From Mesaphorura yosii (Eukaryota; Arthropoda; Collembola; Poduromorpha; Tullbergiidae): a DNA stretch of 64,000 bases. The position numbers and the translations under genes are program-made. The stretch covers positions 496,001 to 560,000 of the forward strand of contig WIXG01000001.1 of NCBI GenBank assembly GCA_009869945.1, read 5' to 3'. Of the stretch, positions 11,751-23,500 are shown piece by piece. The notes beneath the pieces are model-generated. The model was not told the DNA's origin. It searched no databases and was given only the letters and a program-made list of their open reading frames with translations. How positions within the stretch are numbered: the stretch's first letter is position 1; each line of letters starts with the position of its first letter.

Positions 11751-11756
11751 AATAAA
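11751..11756 (+). terminator. poly(A) signal of gustatory receptor
   Basis: Plus-strand AATAAA 163 nt past the receptor stop; it abuts the stop codon of the convergent urea transporter (11759-11761). Confidence 0.6.
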
Positions 11757-11758
11757 CT

Positions 11759-13638
11759 TCAATATATACGGTTTTTCGTGTACGAGCTTACACTTGGCGA
11801 ATTCCTGTCGGCCCTCTTATTTCGCAGGCGCTGCACGTACTCGTACCGATGCATTTCCGGAAAAGTAATGTTCACAACCCGCTGAAGCTGGTCTCCCGAA
11901 GAAGTTATGGACACGAAGAGGAAGGTGCTCAGAATGAACGGCAGGGTGAAAAATGGAAGCCGGAGCTGCCAACAAACAGAACAAAATCTTCGACATCAGT
12001 TTGACCGCCTGATCACCTCGGGTCAAAGTTAATCTAGGTTGCATTGCTTCCTTACATGCCGGAAAGCCACGGCAAAACCTTGCTGGAGGATTGCAGTGAA
12101 GGCCACATTTCCAAGTACTGTCAGAAAACTGTGGAAAGTTGGGGCGTAAAAGAATCCGCTGGCGCTCGCTGCCAGAAGTGTGTTGTAACCACAAATGCCG
12201 ACGTAAACCACTTCAAAGTCGGGTGCAATGGTGAACAGGAGACCTGAACACAAAATTTGCAAGCTGTGAATCACGATCGAGGGAAGACGTGACCAAAGAC
12301 AATTTCCGATGCTGACTGTGGCAATACCTGCAAATGTTCCAATCGCGGCTCCCAGGATGCTCATCAGAAACAAAAGCGGCGAGTAAATTGCGACTGCGAT
12401 GTACATTAAAACGCTACCAAATACATTTTCTACCGCGAATACTTGGCCCATTGAGAGTATAATCCCGAGACAAACCTGTAACTCACATTATTACATGATT
12501 GCATGCAATTATGACACATTACTTGTCGATTTAATGTCTCACTTTGCTCCAATTGATTTCTTGCTCCGCGTCTTCGTCGTCGACCTTTGCGCTTGCTCTT
12601 CTCTTGTTATATCTCTGATCCTCACTGATCGACTTGTTCAGCACGTCGAAGTCATTGTCAATGACATGGCCGATGTTGGAGGGTGGTGGGATTGCAATTG
12701 TTGTGTTTGTATAATCAAATACGGGACCCTCGCGCACTGAGACCAACTCTGTCATTTGTGGTGTCGTTGTTGGTCCTGGCGGTGGCATCAAGCAAACGAA
12801 GAGCAGGATATTGACAATGTTGAAAGGAAGCGTTAAACAGGGAAGCGACAAGTTGGACAAAAGTTTCGCACAACCGGCCGTGATGAAAACACTGCGGAAA
12901 GGCGGACAACGTCAGTTTTCATTCCTACTTGCGTCGTTCGTAGTTACCTCAAAATTGATCCAACTACAATGAAGCCCCAGAGTTTCACTGACAATGACTC
13001 CCCGTAAATCGGGGTCCACAAGGCGGTAGTTACGCAGCCGACCAACAGCCCATTGTACGTGAATAGTCCAGCCTGAATACTTCCCACATCCTGCTTCATC
13101 AACTACGAAACAAGTGGCCAAAAGCACTATGCAGTGAGTGAAGTCTGAAATAGAAGGTCGTGGTTGCGAAAGGTAAAACTTACTACTGCTGTCAGGATTG
13201 TGACGGCAGCGCCAAGGACTGATCCGATTCCAACTGTCAAATCCACCCAAAGGAGAGCCACCAGAAGAAGCAGCCCACTGATCGGATTATTTGCGAATAA
13301 AACCTGAATAGCAGAACACGATGAACTCAACTACTTAATTAGGACGTTATACCAACATGACTCAAATGCAGAAGAACGAATGGTCACCAACCTGTGCGAA
13401 CCCACGCAGAAACGCATTCAAGAACTTTGGAGCTGCCCATGCGTACCCGGACTTCGAGTCCAAGTACGTGTCCAGAGCCTTGCAGTCGCCAACGTAAGAA
13501 ATCCATTTCTGGGCCTGTAATGTACAAAAATTGAGCAATCACATGGGAGGAGGCACGTCGACTTGACACTTTCAAAACGCCGGCTTCTATCAATGATAGG
13601 CTTACTTCTGATCCATGCCGTCTGTTACGAGTGCTCAT
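11759..13638 (-). CDS. urea transporter (SLC14/UT family)
   Basis: Seven exons: 13606-13638, 13392-13514, 13184-13303, 12948-13102, 12543-12891, 12056-12475, 11759-11965; 468 aa, consistent phases. The UT family hallmarks are present in order: FLNAFLRGFAQ, then VLFANNPISGLLLL (urea-transporter signature NNP.SG), AGLFTYNGLLVGC, TLPFNIVN at the end of the first half, then the repeat in the second half (SVLMYIAVAIYSP, GLLFTIAPDFEVVYVGICGYN, LRLPFFTLPFILSTFLFV). UT proteins are channel-like passive transporters with two homologous halves, each with a selectivity filter, in the plasma membrane. The loop joining the halves (about 80 aa) is unusually long and charged, with KRRASAKVDDEDAEQE. A possible extra donor (AGT|GTAAGC near 11785) leaves an alternative C-terminus open. 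Confidence 0.9.
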
Positions 13639-15617
13639 CGCATACTCAAAATGTGACTCACAGATTTACAACTTTTGGAATTTTTACTTCAATTGACGTG
13701 GCTCTTTCGCCTCTTCGAAAATGGCAAAACTAATTTGCGAACGGAGACTCAGCGACCACATTTGAAGTATGCAAATCAACGCTCAAGTGTGAAATGAAGC
13801 CCACAGTCAATGCAAAACAGTTTTCAGGGATTAACGGGTTTAAAGCAATTAAAGTAATCTCATGCGTATGTGTTGCAATGAGTATGGTTGTAACGACCCA
13901 ATTCAAAGACTTGCATAATCATGGCTCGGCTTGAAATAGATAAAAGAATTTATAATGCGAATGGGTGATTAATGAACTGTTTACTGTCACATAGCTATAA
14001 GTGATCAATGTGCTTAATGAATTCATATCCGACGATGCAGAAATTCAATCGAGAGCGTCTTCTTGCATTAATTTTTCCCACTACCTTCAATCTTTACATC
14101 ATTCTGCAAACACGCATGTCAAATCAGATGGAGAATGGCAGAAATAGCCTAGCATGTGCATTTTCAACACAGCTTCTGGCTATCTGACAGCTTGGCACAT
14201 TGTCAAAATGAGACGCAACGGAACGAGTTAAACTTGGATTGTCCTAATTCTAATCGTACAAACAGGGCATGACTTTAAAAAACCTGCAGATTACCATTCA
14301 ACGCATTCTACAGCACTAGGACACATCAAACCTTTCATAGGTCTCCTGCAAAAATCTTATTGATGTCTAACCTTCTGCTCTGGGTCCATCTCCAATAAAA
14401 ATCGACTCGACTGCCAAACCAAATCCAATCAGAATCAGATCTTCAAGGTTCAAGGCTTGATGAAGTTTCTAGCAGCCTCAACTTCGGCTGGTGTCACAGA
14501 CACAGAGATGTAAAAATTTCGGTCAAAATTAGCGATTGACCAGTTCAGAAAAAGCGGACGTCTACCGTGTGGGCACTGGTCACTCACTCTCTGTCCACTG
14601 GTTTAAGTGACATGGCACGATGTGGAGAAGAATCTGGTCAGAATGTTGTTGTTCCACATGATCAAATGATAAACTGTCCGATGGAAGTCCATTTCCAGGC
14701 CAGGCTCTGTCACACGCAAAAATTGTAGATACTCCCGATTGCAGTTGAGACCGGTCGGACGCGCACCCAGACAGGAAAGCGAGAGGATAGAAATTGAGGT
14801 CTATTGTTGATCTCACGTTTTGTTCACCTGCAGCAGTGATATCAAATTAGTCTTGCTCTGTTTTTAATTATAATTGACTATTGTGAGATGAGTTTCCTGA
14901 TGCATTGAAAAGAATTTGATACGACTCTACTGCACACTTGAGTAAAGCCACGAATACCACAACCAGTGCACAAATGTACAGCAAGGCTTGGCTTGAGTGA
15001 CCGCAACGCAAATACAAATGCAATCAACTACCAGGCCACTGCTTTAAATAACACATTTCGTCTCTAACTATTATGTAGTTGCACATGTGTACAGTGAATG
15101 AATGAATTTTGAATAGCTTAGTAATTGATACGACTCTTTATTAGGGTGGACGGTGATTGTATTACAGCGTACAACTACAAAGTGTATGAGGTCAAGCGGA
15201 TGACGAAGACAAGCAATGGAAAATTTTCGTGGCCTATTTGTGGCACCATCATTTGGCATGGCTGGGGCAGCCTCAACGGCAAAAAGTGAGAGTCAGTCAA
15301 AAATGATCTGCTCGATGTGCAGATTTCTCGCATGTATGAATCAGTTGAGAGCTAAGCGCAGGTAGGCGCAGGTGCTGACTAGTCCAAAGCAAAACTAATT
15401 CTTCAATTGTTCTTGCAGCAGCTGCAGTAGTGAGTTAGAAGAGTTATAATAAAGTTAGTACTAATTATAATTTCTTTTATTCTGACTGTAGCATGACAGG
15501 ATAATATGAATTTTGTGCACAATCGTTAATGCTGTTAATTATGGAATATTCCAGGTGGCTTGCCTTGCATCCGTATCCGTGGTTCATATGCGTTGCTTTG
15601 ATTAAAGTTTACTCCCA
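13639..15617. other. intergenic region, about 2 kb
   Basis: Upstream of the urea transporter and downstream of the Arg/Ser-rich gene. AT-rich with scattered short reading frames that show no conserved motif, signal peptide or phase-compatible splice partner. I see no tRNA-like B-box sequence and no long repeat. Confidence 0.35.
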
Positions 15618-15926
15618 TCACCTCCGACTGCGACTGGCGCTTTGAGATCTCCGAACCGATATTTCACGACCGCTACTACTTTGCGATCTGACACGACGAC
15701 GGTCACAACTGCCACTGCGATGAACTGCACTTAAACTGCGTTTTTGGTCGGTCCTTGACTTGGTCTTGGACTTGGACAGAGCTTTACGAATTTGGCTCGT
15801 ACTGTGCGAACGATGCTTGCTTTTGCTTCGATTGCGATTGACACGCATTTTCCTCCGAGCTCGACTGCTCTTACTACGATGAACGTGGCGATTCGAGCCA
15901 GAACTACGACCACCACGAGCAGCCAT
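15618..15926 (-). CDS. Arg/Ser-rich basic protein (SR or sperm-nuclear-basic-like)
   Basis: A 102-aa reading frame beginning MAARGGRSSGSNRHVHR and ending SQSASRSRR. Nearly half the residues are Arg, Lys or Ser, with repeated RS, SRS and SKSK pairs and almost no hydrophobic residues. The same frame is open upstream to about 16010 (ETRSRNRKQEPAGKRF), and Arg/Ser-rich coding bias reappears on the minus strand around 16088-16280 (RSGSNQSRSQRNG), so this may be the last exon of a longer gene. Possible roles are an SR-type splicing or RNA-binding tail, or a protamine-like nuclear protein. No RRM was found, so the function is not assigned. The first exon(s) and true start are unknown. Confidence 0.5.
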   Translation of the reverse strand: MAARGGRSSGSNRHVHRSKSSRARRKMRVNRNRSKSKHRSHSTSQIRKALSKSKTKSRTDQKRSLSAVHRSGSCDRRRVRSQSSSGREISVRRSQSASRSRR

Positions 15927-16574
15927 ACGTTTACTCCTTTGAAGTCGAAATCTTTTCCCAGCAGGTTCTTGTTTTCGGTTACGGCTTCTAGTTTCAAGTA
16001 ATTCCCGTGCTTAGGTCATATCAACTTGCATTATAGAGTAGCAGACAAGTGCTTGTTAACCTAGATGGCCTGGATCTTTTCTTTCATTTGAGTTTGTTTC
16101 GAGGCTTTGACTGCGCCCGAACTAGCATTTTCCTGGGAGTTGGTCCATTTCGCTGGCTGCGACTCTGATTGCTTCCGCTTCGAGACTGACCCAGCACACA
16201 GCGTCCACTCGAAGAACTTCGAGTACAGCTAAGGGAGGAAAAACTCGAGCGGTGAATTCGAACTCGCGTTCCACGTTGACCCAGGTTACTGAGGTGGATG
16301 TCGGTTTTTACGCTCGAGCCGGGCCTTCGATCAGCATAGTACTTGAGAGGTGCCTCCCGAGTTCATTCGTGCTTTCTGCTATTTGTTCCGACTCTGAGCT
16401 GTTGCTCAGAGTCAAAACACTCTTATCATTGCTGGCGATGATTCTGATTTCAGATAAACGCAAAGCTGCGGCCGCAATCGAGCATTGAATCTATTCTAGA
16501 GATTTGAAGTCAGAAGAGAGCAAGCTGCTCCCACACCAATATCAGCAAACGGTTCTTCGGCAGTATTGACGCGT
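15927..16574 (-). other. possible upstream coding remnants of the Arg/Ser-rich gene
   Basis: Minus-strand frame-conserved Arg/Ser-rich stretches occur at about 15935-16010 and 16088-16280, separated by stops. They could be exons I cannot join with confidence or a decaying copy. The segment nearest 16500 also carries a possible last exon of the PPPDE gene (acceptor TATTTAG near 16580). Confidence 0.3.
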
Positions 16575-17238
16575 TCATTGCCTAAATATTGGTGACATCA
16601 TTAACATGCGTATACATGCTAATATTTCATGGATAAACGAAATATACAGCACCTTCCACCGACGGTAATTTCTTGTCCGCAGATTTACTTTCAAATTAGA
16701 TTGCTTTCCCACTTGGCCACTTGCGCATTTGTGGTACGTGATACGCATTTGCGATGGCAAACTTAACTTGCAAAATGTGCTACAAAAATGGTTGCAATTT
16801 CTTGCCAAGAGATCGTAGTTGAGCCCGAGCCAGTTGCTATTGCCCCAGTGCACAAGCAAATCGACAATCTCGCTCTCTGGAAGGCTCGTCTTGCCGATTA
16901 GAATGGAAGTCCTGCAATTATTTTCACCAGCTTAATTTTCAGTTCAAGTTTGTGAAAAATGCAGACACGAGACCAACCCGCATCGGAGTGATTAACCTGT
17001 GTTTCAGCTTATTGTCGTGAGATTTTGGCTCTACGCTGTAAATTCCTGAGAAATAATGCTCATGACCAGCTAAGGAGTATTCTTCGCTGTACTGCTGGAC
17101 CCCGCAGTGGGAGGCACCAAGTCCCAAGAATTTTGTAATTCTCGTTGTCCAATGCACGTCGTACACGTACAGAATAACATCTTCATCTTCATGCTTGCAG
17201 TGTTCTGTCAATGAGTGTCGTGATCCTGGTCTGGACAT
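16575..17238 (-). CDS. PPPDE (DeSI-type) thiol peptidase
   Basis: Exon 1 (16997-17238) and exon 2 starting at 16916 join in phase 2. The start MSRPGSRHSL is followed by the PPPDE core: VILYVYDVHW, then FLGLGASHCGVQQYSEEYSLAG with the catalytic His at residue 44, the FSGIY...P motif, and GLNYDLLARNCNHF with the catalytic Cys at residue 120. PPPDE proteins are deSUMOylating/deubiquitinating or depalmitoylating cysteine peptidases in the cytoplasm. The C-terminus is unclear: reading straight through ends at 16575, but a splice from about 16733 (GTGGCC) to an acceptor at 16580 would replace the tail. The usual hydrophobic NRLA segment after NCNHF is not obvious. The gene lies 282 bp downstream of the Nab stop codon on the same strand. 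Confidence 0.78.
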
Positions 17239-17520
17239 GATGAAGATTTCAATGTCCAGGGTATTTGCTCAGGATATAATGCAATTGTGCGACTATGGGC
17301 GAAAATACATTTTATTCGTCAGGTCGAATTTAAACTTCTTCAAGCGCATTTGCATTGAAATGAATCATTACAAATGTCGCAAAATATTCTTAGAATTTGA
17401 CAACATTAATTAATATTGAAGCTCAATTTTTGAATCACAAGTCTCACATGTCTTTGTATTTGGTAATTGGAATTAATTCGTATACTTGCAGCGTTTAGCA
17501 ACTCGGACACTGTACATTCG

Positions 17521-20500
17521 TTATCTAGGTTCAGTCTTAAAGCGTAGATTTCGTGATCTGCTCGTTATGCCCGCACTCATCATCATGTTCATGCTAATTT
17601 GGAGCGGCTCAGACGAGCTGCTGTCATTCTGGCTCTGGTTTGGCTTCGGGATTGTGAGATCATCGGGCTCTGAAGAATCTCTTCGAGCATTCATCTGCGG
17701 CTGCAGTCCTCCACGCGAACGCGAAGTCTGCAATTATAAACGAAGGGAAATCAATCTTGACTCCTTGCCTCGAAACAATTTCACTCCGCATTCCTCACCT
17801 CGAATGGAAAGCGAGAATAGTCGGCAGCGGCTCCAGGAATCGACTCAGATCCAGCCGAGCAGGACGAGTGCTGTGACTGCGAACTCGTATCACTTTCCAG
17901 CTCGGGCCTTGAGCGATTGTATTCCTGCGGTGAAATGACAGCAATAATAAAATTATACCCTTTATCGCTCCGTCCGATCTGACAACGGAACGTCATACCT
18001 CTGACGAGTTCACACGCTTCCCATTGTTGTTATTGTTGAGGTGTTGGCACGAACTATCCGAACCCGTTTGAGAATACGAGTCGCTTCCTGCGCTAAACGT
18101 CTTTGAGTTTGTCGAATCTTTCCCCGCTGCTGGGGTTGCCAGTCCCACCGATGATGAGATTATGCACGAATATGGAAGTCCAGCGTCACGCACAACTTGT
18201 CTTGACAGCTGAAAGAGTTCGTCACGACGAGTCAGAAGACCGGGAATGCGAAAGCAGAGCTGAGCCGCGGCTTCGTTGACGGACAGCTCATGAATTGTTA
18301 ACGGTTTCTGCACTTTCCGTTTGCAATCATAGCGGCCGTAGATTGGGGAACATTTTCGGATTTCGGCCACGCGTCTCGGATCGTCCAACGACAATTTTAT
18401 CACATTCTGGGAGAAAAGGCATGTTTATGACATTGAAGCAGAAAGGTGAAACTTATGTAACCTTACTTCGTAATCCGCGGAAGCCTTTCGTTTTGAGACT
18501 CTTGGCTCGTTCATGTAATCTGGCAAAGTTTGGACCACATTAACAGCAGCGTCATGAATTTTCTTTATTTCATGATCTTGAAGAAATGGAATTGGCGACA
18601 GGGACGACCGACTATCAAATCGGGTTTCTGCTGGTCGTGAATCTGCGGCTGATTGTGCCAGCACCTGAGACGTATGTTCTGGTTCATTGGTAGCGAATGA
18701 CCTGTTGTCCAAGTAGGGACTTGGATTGGTCACCGGGACAAAGGGGTGCCTTGTTGGGTTTGGTTGCTGCGGCCGATACGCAGAAGTCGTAATTGCTGTT
18801 GCTACTGGCACTGGAATTGACAGAGGGAACATGCTCGTGCTAGTTGAGGATGACAATGTGGTTCTGGTTCCAACGAAACCACCGCTCAAAAGGGTGCTGG
18901 ACGTACTAAATAACGTCGGGCTTTGTGGCGGACACGGAAATGCTGCAGCCTGTTGTGTGTATGTCGGCGACGAAGTCACTGAAACCGAGGCTGGCTGTGT
19001 CACTGGACTGTTACTGTTACTCCTGTTTATCACATCGCCGCTTGTCGCATTGGCGGCTGGGATAAGTGAAGAATGTCTTAATGTGAGGTACTTCAGTTGG
19101 AGATTTTTGATTTCGTTGGGGTTCAGGTACGGGGCTCCAGGGGCCGCAGCCTGTGGTGGTGAAGGTGTGGAACCGGACGGAGAATGTAAGCCGCCAATAG
19201 TTGCCGGATATGGAATTGGTCGTATTGGCAATTGATGGCCGCTTCCAGTGCTCCCTGTTTCTTGTTTAGCTTCAGCGACTGGTGGCGCCTGGAGGGATTG
19301 GGGCTGACTCAGTGGGCTGGCAGAGAATGACGGTCCTATCATTGGTCCGGGAAATAAACCTGTGGAAGTGGCAGAAGATTTAATAAAATCACTCACAGCA
19401 AACGCCTTTATCGATAAGGCACAGTATATATGCGTACTCGGCTGAGTCATCCACTCCTGTAACGATTTCTGGAGCCTGCGTACATGCAGCGGCTTGGAGG
19501 CCATTCCCACAAGGGCCATGATCTCGAGGAATTCTTCTTCGCCTGCTTCACAGAGTTGTTGCACGTCATCTCCTCCTAACTCGATCATCACATCAAAGTA
19601 GCTCAGCAGATTGGCTCTTTGCAGAACGCGAAAGAGTTGCAACTCCGAGTCGTTGCTGGGGACGCTGGTGACAGCCACTGCAATAATACATTAGGATGAG
19701 GTACAATTTAGTTGGCCTACTAAACTGGTAAACTGGTGAGCAAGTTGTTTATGCTAAATACGAAATGTTATGAAATCAGTCAGAAGTCCGAACTCTGGCG
19801 ATATTTCCTAGTTTAGTGCTTTCGGTTGCCACACTAAAATGACGTTTCATAACGCATTTTGAAGCATCAAATTGGAAATTCCAACTTCAGGTGAATCTTG
19901 CACAGCGACGATCATGCCAAACGAGACAAACAAATTAAGGACCAGCATGTTAAGCTATGGACGTCAGTTGTCAATCGCAAACACCGGCATCGACCATCCA
20001 CGTGCTCAACAGAAAATGCAGTTGATCATCATACATGCCACATGCAAATGGACGTTTTTTTACCGAAGGAAGGAGGAAAAGAAGTCGCAAAGAAACCGTG
20101 AATTAAAAAATTAGCGAGCAAGACATAAAGTACGTAATCACAAGTGCGTAGTCTGGGGCTTCGCTTGGTAAAACCCAAACAGGTTCGACAAATGCTCCTG
20201 TTCGCTGTCTTTCTGTCGTATGACTTTGCCACACGTAACACGGCACTTGGCATTGAAAATTGAAACTTGTTTCTTGCTCTGTCCTTACGCGTTCAGAGGT
20301 TGATGAGTCTGAACTCTGTTACGTTACATATTCTCAGTCTCACGGTTATTTATTGTTTTTCATGAGGAAACTGACACTGACCATCTTAATCTCGCTCTCA
20401 TACTTCTCAGAAGTGCATTGACGTCAACGTGACTCGGTCAAACTGCATCATTCACCTCAGTACTGGCCCCGACTCGTCTTGCCATCTCGACGGGACTCGG

Positions 20501-23500
20501 CGCATCCACGCTCAGGACTCGGCACAGTCGAATAATTAATTCGAGACCACTCATAATTGTGACATATTGCGCGAGCGTGTTGGGAAAAACACGAATACCA
20601 CCAAAACTACGGAAATGAATAATTATCAACGAATGACGACCGACCAGGCAGGCGGCCAAGCCAGTCAGCCAGGCAGGTGTGGAATTCAATTCAATTCTCT
20701 GAACTCAACGAGTCTCGTCTCCAAATTCAATTCAATGCAATACATTCCATTTTTCATGTTCCACTGCAATGCGTTTCCAGAAACAAAAGATCACAACACC
20801 GAATCTTGTGCCGTGCCAGCCATTGGGTTTTTGAATTGGCTTGCATTGACTGATTTCACGACTCACGTCCAGACCAGCTTTTGTTTGTGCGTACACGTAC
20901 CAGAGTGACCACATAGCGAGCATTAATTACGTCCCAAGCATAACATGTAATCATCGAATTATAAATTCTATGCAAATTCCTTTCCTGTCCCATGCGGCGG
21001 GCTGCGGCGTTCATGGAATTAAAAAGTAGAGAATGCAGGGCACGCATTTGAAAAATTGTGCCATTGTTTATTCGCTTCTGCTGCAGCAGAGATAAATTAA
21101 GATAATGAAAAGAATCTCCGTACGCGGTACTCATTTTACGTTTACCGTTAACATACTCGTACGTGGATGAGAAAATTGCTGGAATGACGCACAAAAAATC
21201 CAAAGTGCACTTTTTTCGTAAATAACAATAAATTCAGCGTCAGTGTCAGCGGAGCTCACAGTGTGAGAAGATCCGACCGACCAAGAAGAGGAGGCCAAGA
21301 AAAAAGAGATAGGATAATGCAAATGAATTCCAGTTGCTTTTACCAGCAGCGGTCTGAAACAAAAAATTAAATTCAAGTCCTCTTCGCGAGCCTTCCCCTT
21401 TCAAGACCGGAGTCTGAAACTGAACTGCTTTCATGAATTATTATTATTAAGCTGTAAGAACAATGGCCAGGCCCGGTCGTAAGAATAAATATTAAATAGA
21501 AAAAAGGAGTTAAAAATAAAAAATTGAGAAGACTGAAGACGAAAGCTTTTCGCCTAAAGTTATCATGCGATGCAATTGAATGCCGTACGCGTACGGTAGA
21601 TAATTGTGGATCCCTTCAACAGCGCTGCGTTGAATTGTGGAAGTGGAAGCTCCTCTCATGCATACTAAATACACATTATCATCGTAGTATTGGAATTTTT
21701 CACAGCGTTCGCGTACAAAAGGACCCTCTTTTATCTAGCGGACGGAGAAGAGCGTTGGGAGAAAGGAACGCGCAACGGAGACTCCCTTCCGAGATGGCCA
21801 GACGTTTATTACCTCGCCTAGCGCGGTGGCCGCGCGTACATCTCCGTGGACGCAAATAAGTTCATTTATTATAATTCCTGAGCTGAGCGAGTCTACGCGT
21901 GTTAATGTATGCAAGGACAGGATGCGCACCCTTTTTGATTCATCATCTTCGTCCCATTACCCATTTCAGTAACTGCAACAGCAATGGAACATGATCATTT
22001 TTTCTATTTATCGGCCCGAGTGTAAAAAACGAAGAAGAATATATGCAAATTAAAGACAAGAGAGGATTCTAATTCAGACAATTCAGAGTCTTTGGCCTCG
22101 CTGCGTCTTTGTTCTGTTGGCGTTCGGGATTTTTAAATTATGGATCGGAGATTAATATTTCTTGGCGTGGCTTTCAATACCTTTGCAAGCAACGCAATCA
22201 CGCAGCAGCAGCCCGGCTCTGGCTCTGGGCCATATCAACTTCAGCATTGATGAGATTCAAATTTATTTCTCTATTCAGAGGGATGCAGGAGTGCCCTTAC
22301 CGTCTAAGACAATGCAGTGAGAACCTGAGCCTCAATCTCATCAGTCTGCATCTGAATTAATCAGACCGGGGTTAAGTTTCTAATGTGATGGCTCCAATCA
22401 CTCATCTTTCATTTCATCTCTCGGCTTTCACCTTCTATCAGTTTCGAGAGCTCACTCCATGAAGCCGAGCCCAGTCATGCGCCTGCTTTTGAATTAATTC
22501 GCCGATGAACATTTAAGAGCCTCATTTTCACACTGAATCACTCGACTCCGTGGTTGGCTGGCTTGGTTTCAACGTACTTTTACTCTTTTACCTGTGATAC
22601 ACGAATTTGCATAAGCGCACGCATAAAGAAGAGGATTTTCGGAAAGTCTTACTTCAGAATGACTCTGTGCATATTTTACCGACGACGCATAATTTATGAA
22701 TATAAACTGCGTGTTTACTCACAACTTGAAGGTAATAAATCACGGCGAGTTGAGAGCCGGGCTTTGTGCACTTTGAATGTGCTTTCTTTTAATTTCGTTG
22801 TTCGTATTTATTTATTCATTCCAATCTCCCGTTTCTTTATGGTATAGACATGGGCCCTTGCTCATATATCAATTTGGATATTCCAATATTTACTCTCGCC
22901 TTTCAGATCCGTGCCTTTGCCTTTCTCATGCGACGGAGACTGCGTCGGAATTTTTTATTTCTAGTCTTGAGGGTCTCGTCGTCAGATGAATATTCATAAG
23001 ATGTGCATAATTTGACAATTTGGAGAATCTGCCGATTAAGTTCAACGAATACCTTCGAAAAGCTGATAAAACGCATGGAAAAAGCTTCGCTAGAGACTGC
23101 TCGCCGCAGCCGACATCCCGAAACTGGCAATATGTATCATTGGCCATTGGGGGATGCTCCTGAATGCTGAACAATTTCAGACAAATCAGCCAACTGCGCT
23201 GCCGTGCCCAAAATGATAAATCAACATCCGTATTCTGTGAAAGTAAGCAACAAAGACAAAAAATCATTTCCCCTACTTGAACACGAGAATCATCGTCCCA
23301 TTGTCCGTCCTCAAAAAAGAAGCTGGCTTAAAGTATCATATCATGGACAAAAAATCTGCATACGAAATAATATGCAAATTGATACGAGCATGGAGACAAG
23401 GTGAGAGATCAGCACGGCAGAGCAGCGGAGGCAAAAAGTGAGAGAAAGAGGCAGATTGGAGATAAAAGGAAGCTGAACACCGAACACGGGATTTAAATAA

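Noticed and set aside
14580-14816. Minus-strand frame of 78 residues
   Set aside because: No ATG-context, motif or partner exon.
18726-19235. 169-residue plus-strand frame
   Set aside because: It is the antisense of Nab exon 4; its Val/Gly/Leu composition mirrors the Ser/Thr/Pro-rich Nab linker.
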